From Gammaproteobacteria bacterium (GTDB lineage: Bacteria; Pseudomonadota; Gammaproteobacteria; QOAV01), in contig QOAV01000177.1 in assembly GCA_003972845.1 (NCBI GenBank), forward strand, positions 1-5,931: a stretch of 5,931 bases of DNA. The letters are read 5' to 3'. Made by a program: the position numbers and the translations under genes. The notes beneath the pieces are model-generated. The model was not told the origin of the DNA. It saw only the letters and a list, made by a program, of their open reading frames with translations, and made no database searches. Shown piece by piece: positions 1 to 5,648 of the stretch. Numbering within the stretch: position 1 is the first letter of the stretch; each line of letters begins with the position of its first letter.

Positions 1-21
1 CGGACAGGTTGCCCCTGTCCG
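1..21. repeat. Perfect 8-bp inverted repeat (hairpin) ahead of nosB
   Basis: Bases 1-8 (CGGACAGG) are exactly complementary to bases 14-21 (CCTGTCCG), with a 5-base loop. This would form a stable GC-rich hairpin about 30 bases upstream of the nosB start. No T-run follows (the next bases are GGACACATTTAAC), so it is not a convincing intrinsic terminator. It could stabilise an mRNA 3' end or mark a processing site after an upstream gene, presumably nosZ, which is outside the window. The octamer GACAGGTT of the left arm and loop recurs at 40-47, just before the nosB start codon. Confidence 0.4.
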
Positions 22-51
22 GGACACATTTAACTAATAGACAGGTTAGCT

Positions 52-1242
52 ATGGAACAGGCGTCGTCTTCACGCCGCGGTATTGTATACCGTGTGCTGG
101 TTCTTATCTCGGTGGTTTTGATCGGGTTTTCCTTTGTGTCGCCCGGTTGGTGGGTGTCTCTGACGGCCCCCAATTATCCCGAGGCAACCTTCCCGCAAGG
201 GATCCGTATTCTGTTCCACATGGACAGTGTGCAAAACGGCTGCACCATCCGCAACAGCGACGAGGTGGTCGAAACAGAAGCCCTGAACTGTGTGCATGAA
301 ATGGACACAATCAACCATTATGTTGGCATGTATCCCATTGCCGCTGGCGGTGTTATAGAGCGTGCTTTTTCGCCGTTTCTGGTGGCTCTGCTGGTGGTTA
401 TGCTGCTGGGATTCATGTGTACCAAACCGAAGATCCGCATGATGATCTTGAGCGTGGGTTTTGGCGCCATTGCGGTGTGGATGGCCATGACCTGGTATGG
501 CAAGGACGGCCTGAAATATCAAACAGCCGGTTATCTTCATGCTCTGGTCGCGGCGCTGGACCAGGATACCGAAAAGGAAACTGGCGCCCCCGGCATGACC
601 GGTAACGATATTCTCGATCGGCTCAAGGCATCGCTGGCAAAATCCGCGAGTCAGACCGCCAAATCTGCGAACATTGAAGCTGGCAAGGCTGGTGACGAAT
701 CCGAAAAGATGGAAAACATCGATCATTTGCGAGCGACTTTCGAACGTTATCAGGATCGCCTGCCCTCAGCTGAACGGGAATCTTGGGAAGGCAGCGGTTC
801 GCAAATGATGCGCTGGCACTACAAGGCCAGTCTGGGGCGTTATTTCAATAACCCGGCCGAAATCAATCCCATGGTGAAAACCATGTCTGCGGTCGCGACC
901 ATCGTGTTCTGGGGCATTATCGGCGCCATGCTGTTGTTGCTCTGGGGCGCTCGCAAGGGCAAGGGCTTGTTGTACTGGCTCATGATACTGGTGCCCATGG
1001 CGCTGCCCGTGTTTTTTGTTATCGAGTATTCCGGCTGGCTCTGGTGGTATGGCCATCGTCTGAACCAGATGGGTGCCTTTACCGTAAAGCCGTTCATGCC
1101 GACGGTGCTGGGACAGGGCAAGGTGGCTCAGTTTACCACCCATTCCTATCCATCCATTGGCTTTTACCTGATGCTGTTGTTGGCCGCCTTGCTGGCGCTG
1201 GCGGCGCTGATCCGGCTGAAAATGTCGAAAGATGACAGCTGA
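52..1242 (+). CDS. nosB: NosB-like polytopic membrane protein of the nos cluster
   Basis: This 396-residue inner-membrane protein is probably NosB, the membrane protein encoded next to nosZ in clade II N2O reductase clusters; its biochemical role is unknown. Hydrophobic segments are visible at about residues 13-34, 104-122, 128-148, 279-299, 305-326 and 368-388. After the first segment comes a region with the motif APNYPE (39-44), two cysteines (C64, C80), then INHYVGMYPI (87-96) and a Glu (E103). The latter pattern is what I associate with this family. A hydrophilic stretch of roughly 110 residues (165-275), rich in Lys, Glu, Ala and Ser, separates segments 3 and 4. A conserved-looking block (KPFMPTVLGQGKVAQF, 346-361) precedes the last segment. 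The ATG at 52 has only a weak CAGG ribosome-binding match six bases upstream, but it gives a plausible short cytoplasmic N-terminus with arginines before the first helix. The 3' end overlaps nosD by 11 bases, indicating coupling. Identification rests on motif memory and position. Confidence 0.62.
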   Translation: MEQASSSRRGIVYRVLVLISVVLIGFSFVSPGWWVSLTAPNYPEATFPQGIRILFHMDSVQNGCTIRNSDEVVETEALNCVHEMDTINHYVGMYPIAAGGVIERAFSPFLVALLVVMLLGFMCTKPKIRMMILSVGFGAIAVWMAMTWYGKDGLKYQTAGYLHALVAALDQDTEKETGAPGMTGNDILDRLKASLAKSASQTAKSANIEAGKAGDESEKMENIDHLRATFERYQDRLPSAERESWEGSGSQMMRWHYKASLGRYFNNPAEINPMVKTMSAVATIVFWGIIGAMLLLLWGARKGKGLLYWLMILVPMALPVFFVIEYSGWLWWYGHRLNQMGAFTVKPFMPTVLGQGKVAQFTTHSYPSIGFYLMLLLAALLALAALIRLKMSKDDS

Positions 1243-2584
1243 CTTTTCATGGTCGCTGGCTGCCAAAACCATCGTTCTTGTGTTGTGTGCGGCGGTTTTC
1301 CAGTCAGCGGCTTTTGCCGGTTATCCTTCGTTCCAGGCACTGGTTGACGCTACCGAAGAAAATGGCGTTCTGAAGCCGCCGCCAGGCACCTATGCCGGTC
1401 CTGTCATTGTCGACAAGCCCATGGTTATCGACGGCCAGGGCAAGGTCACTATCGATAACGGCGGCAAGGGCACGGTGGTGTTGCTGGATACCAACGGAGC
1501 CACCCTGAAGGGTCTGCATCTGACCAATTCCGGCGAGTCGGCCAATGACATTGATTCCGGTGTACATGTGCGTGGAAACTTCAATGTCATCAAGGATAAC
1601 GTCATTGATGACTGTCTGTTTGGCGTGGACTTGCAACAATCAAAAAACAACATAGTGCGGCGCAATACCATCAGTTCCAAACTGAATTTCGGCATAGGCC
1701 AGCGTGGCGACTCGGTGCGACTCTGGTACAGTTTCAACAACAAGATCACCGATAACGTTACCAACCATGTACGTGACATGGTGGTGTGGTACTCGGCGGA
1801 TAATGAGATATTGCGAAATACCGGCTCCAACAGCCGCTATTCACTGCATTTCATGTATTCGCGCTACAATCTGGTGGAAGGTAACGTCTACAACAACAAC
1901 CAGGTCGGCATCTTTCTCATGTATAGCGATGGCGTTATCGTGAGAAACAACCGGATTACCCACGCGGCTGGTCCAACCGGCCTGGGTATTGGCTTCAAGG
2001 AAACCTCGGATCTCACCATCGAAAACAACCAGATTCTGTATTGTTCCACCGGATTTTATATAGACGTATCGCCGTTCCAGCCGGATACCACCAATACGTT
2101 CACCAACAATCTGGTTGCTTATAATGGCATAGGCGTGCGTTTTCTCAACGAATGGCACGGCAATGTGTTCAAAAAAAACGGGTTTGCCGGAAATTTGACG
2201 CAGGTCGTGGTCAGCGGTCGCGGCACCGCCAACAAGAATATCTGGGAGGACAATTTCTGGAGCGATTACGAAGGTTTCGATCAGGATGGCGACGGTATCG
2301 GCGACAAGCCGTATGAATTATACGCCTATGCTGACCGGTTATGGCGTGACGAACCTTATGCGCAATTCTTCAAAGGTTCTCCCATGCTGGAAACGCTGGA
2401 TTTTCTTGAACGGCTGGCGCCGTTTTCCAAGCCGCAGTTACTGGTTCGGGACAAGATGCCGGTGGTAGCCAGACTGGATCAGATCATGGAAGCAGCGAAG
2501 CCAGGCAAAAACGCGGAAAAGCAGCCTGAGGAGCGCAAAAAAAGCGCGTTACAGTTGCTGCGTGAAGCACGAGACAAACTCTGA
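1232..2584 (+). CDS. nosD: NosD, periplasmic beta-helix protein for NosZ copper-site maturation
   Basis: NosD is the periplasmic partner of the NosFY ABC transporter and helps build the copper centres of nitrous oxide reductase. The 450-residue product has a Sec signal peptide (hydrophobic core about 10-27, likely cleavage after AFA at 27-29). From about residue 60 to 335 it shows the repeated Asn-rich pattern of right-handed parallel beta-helix (CASH/NosD) repeats, with many N-x-I and NN turns such as RRNTIS, VRNNRIT and IENNQI. The segment at about 340-360 (NFWSDYEGFDQDGDGIGDKPY without its last residue) is a NosD-family signature, followed by YADRLWRDEPYAQFFKGSP and the LDFLERLAPFSKP block. 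A charged tail (about 425-450), rich in Lys, Glu and Arg, ends the protein. The ATG at 1232 lies inside the nosB end and gives a normal signal peptide, so I prefer it. nosG starts 16 bases after the stop. Length and motifs match the family well. Confidence 0.95.
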   Translation: MTADFSWSLAAKTIVLVLCAAVFQSAAFAGYPSFQALVDATEENGVLKPPPGTYAGPVIVDKPMVIDGQGKVTIDNGGKGTVVLLDTNGATLKGLHLTNSGESANDIDSGVHVRGNFNVIKDNVIDDCLFGVDLQQSKNNIVRRNTISSKLNFGIGQRGDSVRLWYSFNNKITDNVTNHVRDMVVWYSADNEILRNTGSNSRYSLHFMYSRYNLVEGNVYNNNQVGIFLMYSDGVIVRNNRITHAAGPTGLGIGFKETSDLTIENNQILYCSTGFYIDVSPFQPDTTNTFTNNLVAYNGIGVRFLNEWHGNVFKKNGFAGNLTQVVVSGRGTANKNIWEDNFWSDYEGFDQDGDGIGDKPYELYAYADRLWRDEPYAQFFKGSPMLETLDFLERLAPFSKPQLLVRDKMPVVARLDQIMEAAKPGKNAEKQPEERKKSALQLLREARDKL

Positions 2585-2600
2585 CGACGGGTGACTGATC

Positions 2601-3428
2601 ATGTTTGACAAAAAGGGCAGGGCGACATCGAACCTGAAGAAAAAAAAGGAGCGCCGGCAGTTTCTGCGCACCATGGCTTTGATGAGTGGTGTGGTCGGCG
2701 CGGCGCTGTTGGGCTACATACCCGTGGTCAAAGGCTGGGTGAAACGTCTGCGACCGCCCGGCGCTTTGATCGAGCACAAATTTCTGGCTTCCTGCATCAA
2801 ATGCGGACAATGTGTTCAGGTGTGTCCGGTGGAGGCCATCAAGCTGACAGACATGGTGGACGGTTATGGCATTGGAACGCCCCATATCGAAGCGCGTAAT
2901 CAGGCCTGTGATTTTTCCTGCGACGGTCTGCAGTGCGTGCTTGCCTGTCCAACGGGTGCGCTAACGCACGAAGTGGATTATTCGCACCAGGTCGATATCG
3001 GCGTGGCCAAAGTCGTGCGCCCCGGCGCCTGTCTGGCGGTGCAGGGCAAAGGCTTCAAGGGCAAGGCGCGTGGCGCCGGTTTTGATGGCGTGTTGCGATA
3101 CGAAGAGATTGATCGCTGGAAGGCCATACCGGTCGCCGATCATCCCTATGATCTGGAGTTGTGTGACCTTTGTGTGCGGCAGTGTCCTATTGAAATTCGT
3201 GCGAATCAGTGTGACGCGGGCAAGCCGCCTTCCGGTGACAAAAACCAGTGCCCGCCCAGACGCGCCATTCGTCTGGTGGAAATATCCGATGAGAATGGCG
3301 TGAAAAAGATGAAACCGGAAATACTCGATGGCTGCGTTGGTTGTGGCGTGTGTGAAATGATCTGTCCGGTCGATCCCGCTGTCATCGTGGTCGAATCGAA
3401 TGAAAACAGAACGGGGAAACGCGTATGA
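2601..3428 (+). CDS. nosG: NosG, NapG/MauM-type ferredoxin with four predicted [4Fe-4S] sites
   Basis: This 275-residue protein belongs to the NapG/MauM family and in a nos cluster is called NosG. It is expected to pass electrons from the quinol-oxidising NosH/NapH partner into the periplasm. The N-terminus carries a twin-arginine-like motif (RRQFLR, 18-23) before a hydrophobic stretch (about 24-42), so it is probably Tat-exported or membrane-anchored. Four cysteine groups are visible: C65-x2-C68-x2-C71-x3-C75; C103-x3-C107-x4-C112-x3-C116 followed by PTGAL; C188-x2-C191-x3-C195 with C204 or C217 as the fourth ligand; and C245-x2-C248-x2-C251-x3-C255. C144 is an extra cysteine. The GIGTPHIEARN block (90-100) matches NapG. 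The start ATG at 2601 has no strong Shine-Dalgarno sequence, so coupling to nosD is likely. The stop overlaps the nosH start as ATGA. It could also be annotated simply as napG-like; the nos context favours NosG. Confidence 0.87.
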   Translation: MFDKKGRATSNLKKKKERRQFLRTMALMSGVVGAALLGYIPVVKGWVKRLRPPGALIEHKFLASCIKCGQCVQVCPVEAIKLTDMVDGYGIGTPHIEARNQACDFSCDGLQCVLACPTGALTHEVDYSHQVDIGVAKVVRPGACLAVQGKGFKGKARGAGFDGVLRYEEIDRWKAIPVADHPYDLELCDLCVRQCPIEIRANQCDAGKPPSGDKNQCPPRRAIRLVEISDENGVKKMKPEILDGCVGCGVCEMICPVDPAVIVVESNENRTGKRV

Positions 3429-4399
3429 AACTGAAAGATTCTCTGTCGGAGTTGCTGGGCAATCCACCGAGGCGCATCCCGAAAAATGAAGTGCCGGTGG
3501 AAGTCTTCGAGTTGCACGGCAAAAAGAAGAACGACAAGGAGCGCATTGCTGCGATTCATGCCGAGTTGGCTGAACTGAAAGAAAAGAAGCCGCCCAAAGT
3601 ATGGCGCAGAAGGCGCTGGGCGACGCTCATTTTCGTGAATCTGCTGTTTGTCATTTCCTATTATTTCGACGTGCAGCTGGTGGAGGGCGCGCTGACAGCA
3701 TCGCGCGTTGTCGGTTTTCACATGGCAGACCTTAATTCAGCGTTGCAGGTCATGCTGGCTTTCAAGCATGTGGTCATCAATCTGGTCATTGGCACCACAA
3801 CCGTGTTCATTTTCTGGTGGCTGCTGGGCGGCCGTACCTTTTGTTCCTGGGTGTGTCCCTATCATCTGGTGGCGGAATGGGCGGAAATGCTGCACGAAAA
3901 ACTGGCCGCCAAAGGCATCGTCAAGGATCATCCGTTCGATCGTCGCGCGCGCACCTGGTTCTGGGTGATCTTCGCGGTATTGGCGTTTGTTACCGGTTAC
4001 ACGGTTTTTGAATTCATTTCGCCTACCGGCATTCTCAGTCGTGCGCTGATCTATGGTCCCGGTCTGGCCCTGCTGTGGGTGGCGCTGCTGCTGTTGTTTG
4101 AGATTTTTTATTCCCGACGCGCCTGGTGCCGCTACGCCTGTCCTATTGGCCTGACCTACGGCTTTGTTGGCGCCGTGTCGCCGTTAAAAGTGGAATACCA
4201 TCTGGAAAGCTGTTTCCACGAAGGCGAGTGCCGCAAGGTATGTCTGGTACCCCATGTGCTCAATACCGTTATCAAGGGCCGGGCGCAGGGCATGCATGTA
4301 GAGCTGGGCGCGGACTGCACACGCTGCGGGCGCTGCGTCGAAACCTGTCCCACCGGCTCGCTGACCTACAAATTCAAGGGATTGGGCGATTTGCTCTAA
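3425..4399 (+). CDS. nosH: NosH, NapH-type membrane quinol-oxidising ferredoxin
   Basis: This 324-residue integral membrane protein is NapH-like and is probably the quinol dehydrogenase partner of NosG. A charged cytoplasmic N-terminus of about 64 residues (Lys/Glu-rich, ending in a run of arginines at 61-64) precedes the first helix. Hydrophobic segments lie at about 65-80, 112-133, 178-197 and 211-228. Two NapH/NosR-type CxxxCP motifs are present, each near a membrane segment: FCSWVCPY (C140, C144) and WCRYACP (C235, C239). The C-terminal ferredoxin domain has C263, C269 and C273 in the first group and C298-x2-C301-x2-C304-x3-C308-P in the second. The first group has Glu266 where NapH has its second cysteine, so it looks like a three-Cys site. 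The ATG overlaps the nosG stop (ATGA), and GGGG at about 3414-3417 provides a ribosome-binding signal. No nosC cytochrome genes lie between nosG and nosH, unlike in Wolinella. Confidence 0.87.
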   Translation: MKLKDSLSELLGNPPRRIPKNEVPVEVFELHGKKKNDKERIAAIHAELAELKEKKPPKVWRRRRWATLIFVNLLFVISYYFDVQLVEGALTASRVVGFHMADLNSALQVMLAFKHVVINLVIGTTTVFIFWWLLGGRTFCSWVCPYHLVAEWAEMLHEKLAAKGIVKDHPFDRRARTWFWVIFAVLAFVTGYTVFEFISPTGILSRALIYGPGLALLWVALLLLFEIFYSRRAWCRYACPIGLTYGFVGAVSPLKVEYHLESCFHEGECRKVCLVPHVLNTVIKGRAQGMHVELGADCTRCGRCVETCPTGSLTYKFKGLGDLL

Positions 4400-4423
4400 C
4401 AGCCCGCTAAAACTAGTTTAAAC

Positions 4424-4459
4424 GGGGGCGGCTAGTGGTAAGCTCCGCCTCCGAATTTT
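4424..4459 (+). terminator. Possible weak intrinsic terminator or attenuator between nosH and nosF
   Basis: The 75-base nosH-nosF gap contains GGGGGCGG (4424-4431), which pairs with CCGCCTCC (4445-4452) in an 8-bp stem with one G-T wobble and a 13-base loop. GAATTTT follows, with four Ts at 4456-4459. Geometry and the short T-run fit a weak terminator, an attenuator or an mRNA processing hairpin. Just upstream are two overlapping palindromes, AAACTAGTTT (4410-4419) and GTTTAAAC (4416-4423). I see no FNR-type TTGAT-N4-ATCAA site and no clear promoter here. Confidence 0.38.
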
Positions 4460-4474
4460 CCAGAAAGATAATTC

Positions 4475-5344
4475 ATGATTCGCTTCGACAAGGTTTCCAA
4501 GACATTCCGTCGCACCACTGTGCTCGACAAAATCAGCCTGAGCATAGGGCAGGGTGATCGTGTGGCGCTGGTGGGTTCCAATGGCGCCGGAAAAACCACG
4601 CTGATTCGCTGCCTGTTGGGCGAGTATATCTGTGACGGCGAGGTCACTCTCGCAGGCAAGGAAGTGCGAGCACACCGCACGGAAATTCTCAAGCGCGTCG
4701 GGTTTGTACCGCAGATACCACCACCGCTGAAAATGCCCGTGCAACAGCTGATCAATTTCGCCGCCGGTGTGTGTGACAGTGATCCGGAAAAAATGTATGC
4801 GGTATCCGAGCAACTGGGTCTGGCGGCAGGTTCTTTTCGCAAGCATCCGTTCGTCAAATTATCCGGTGGCCAGAAACAAAAATTGCTGATTGCCATTGCC
4901 CTGGGACGGGACTGCGATGTGCTGGTAATGGACGAGCCCGCGGCCAACCTCGATCCGGAGGCTCGCCATGTGCTGTTCAAGTTGCTGGCGGAAAAACAGA
5001 ATGACGCCGCCATGATCATTTCCAGCCACCGCCTCGACGAAGTGGCGGCGTTGGTGAATCGCGTCATCGAGCTGGATCAGGGCAAAGTGGTGCTGGACGA
5101 CCATGTAGCTGATGCGGTGGATATGGACAGCGTGCTGAATTGCAGTGTCCGGCTGACGCGTCCTGATTCGGCATTTGCCAGCACCGTGCGCGAATGGGGC
5201 TTTGTCGAATCAGGAGATGGCCTGGTTTGGTCGGGCCCGGTCGCTGGACCGGACCGGTTGCGTTTCCTCGGCGTATTATCGCGATATGCTGGCTTGCTCA
5301 ATGGCATCGTCATGGAGGAAGCAGAGAAGGGGAGCGAGCAATGA
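4475..5344 (+). CDS. nosF: NosF, ABC transporter ATPase of the NosDFY complex
   Basis: NosF is the cytoplasmic ATPase that, with the NosY permease and periplasmic NosD, drives maturation of the NosZ copper sites. The 289-residue protein has a complete nucleotide-binding domain: Walker A GSNGAGKTT (34-42), Q-loop Q80, signature LSGGQ (129-133), Walker B VLVMDEP (149-155, catalytic E154), D-loop NLD (158-160) and switch histidine H185 in SSHRLDE. The C-terminal ~90 residues form an accessory domain without a motif I can name. The ATG at 4475 places the first beta strand at the usual distance from Walker A; a clear Shine-Dalgarno sequence is lacking (only AGAAAG upstream). It is separated from nosH by a 75-base gap with a hairpin, so it may be differentially expressed. 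Its TGA overlaps the nosL ATG by four bases. No nosY follows directly, which differs from the usual nosFY order. The ATPase call is certain; NosF is assigned from context and overall resemblance. Confidence 0.9.
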   Translation: MIRFDKVSKTFRRTTVLDKISLSIGQGDRVALVGSNGAGKTTLIRCLLGEYICDGEVTLAGKEVRAHRTEILKRVGFVPQIPPPLKMPVQQLINFAAGVCDSDPEKMYAVSEQLGLAAGSFRKHPFVKLSGGQKQKLLIAIALGRDCDVLVMDEPAANLDPEARHVLFKLLAEKQNDAAMIISSHRLDEVAALVNRVIELDQGKVVLDDHVADAVDMDSVLNCSVRLTRPDSAFASTVREWGFVESGDGLVWSGPVAGPDRLRFLGVLSRYAGLLNGIVMEEAEKGSEQ

Positions 5345-5526
5345 ATTTCAGGCCGCCGTTTCCCGGGTTCCTGCTGTTGGCTGGATTGGTGGCGTGGCTG
5401 TCTGCCTGCTCCGGCGAGCCACAGACCGGCCCGGGCAAGGTGCGCTGGGATCGAGAGATTTGCGCGCGCTGCGCCATGGCGCTGAGGCTCTCGCCTCCTC
5501 ACCTGCCCTCGGCATCGACCACGTAG
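5341..5526 (+). CDS. nosL: NosL copper lipoprotein, truncated after its copper motif
   Basis: NosL is an outer-membrane lipoprotein that binds Cu(I) and supplies it to the NosDFY machinery for NosZ assembly. The reading frame starts at an ATG overlapping the nosF stop (ATGA). It encodes a lipoprotein signal with lipobox LSAC (C23 as the lipidated residue), then a GPGKVRWDREICARCAMAL stretch. This contains the family copper motif C41-x2-C44-x-M46, which in intact NosL is followed by a Ser/Asp-rich continuation and about 120 more residues. Here resemblance stops after MAL (near 5486). The remaining codons (RLSPPHLPSASTT) are unlike NosL, and a TAG ends the frame at 61 residues against a usual 160-190. 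The truncated product would lack most of the NosL fold. The break coincides with the start of a foreign-looking segment, so truncation may be an assembly chimera rather than a true pseudogene. Confidence 0.78.
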   Translation: MNFRPPFPGFLLLAGLVAWLSACSGEPQTGPGKVRWDREICARCAMALRLSPPHLPSASTT

Positions 5527-5639
5527 AACGCGAGGTCAGCGTCCCGGCCGGAGTTGTGCGAGCGGCTCCAGGGGATGTCTCCGCCGAACTTGCGGCTCAT
5601 GTTGCCCACGCGCAATGCCGCACCGCCGAGGGCATTCCC
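5502..5639 (-). pseudogene. Fragment of a MepA-like (peptidase M74) murein endopeptidase
   Basis: Read on the - strand, this short stretch gives a protein segment with RVGNMSRKFGGDIPWSRSHN followed directly by SGRDADLAFYVVDAEGR. The core H-x-x-G-x-D-x-D matches the zinc-binding block of penicillin-insensitive murein endopeptidase MepA (SHQTGLDVD in E. coli), and the preceding GG...SH arrangement also agrees. It recalls the variants found in Myxococcota-type genomes more than E. coli MepA, but that is memory only. These enzymes cut peptide crosslinks in peptidoglycan. Only about 40 residues look homologous. The frame meets a TGA (5499-5501) right after the block, and upstream (toward higher coordinates) the translation turns into low-quality antisense sequence. 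The second catalytic region of the family is absent. This is a gene fragment lying antisense to the nosL remnant, and both edges are approximate. Confidence 0.5.
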
Positions 5640-5648
5640 GAGCGCAAG

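Noticed and set aside
70..726. A 218-codon open frame on the - strand opposite nosB
   Set aside because: It is antisense to a well-supported membrane protein, is rich in His and Gln as expected for a reverse shadow, and shows no recognisable domain or ribosome-binding site.
1400..2250. Apparent repeats within nosD as DNA repeats
   Set aside because: They are protein-level beta-helix repeats (Asn-rich turns) with divergent DNA, which is normal for NosD.
4400..4474. An FNR/NNR-type regulatory site before nosF
   Set aside because: No TTGAT-N4-ATCAA or close match is present; the palindromes seen have different sequence and spacing.
4432..5067. A 211-codon open frame on the - strand opposite nosF
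   Set aside because: It lies wholly antisense to an ABC ATPase with all motifs intact; its Ser- and Arg-rich translation is typical of an antisense shadow.
5499..5501. The idea that the M74-like frame ends in a genuine stop codon of a complete gene
   Set aside because: Only about 40 residues look homologous and the remaining catalytic region is absent, so the stop more likely lies at or near a junction or frameshift.
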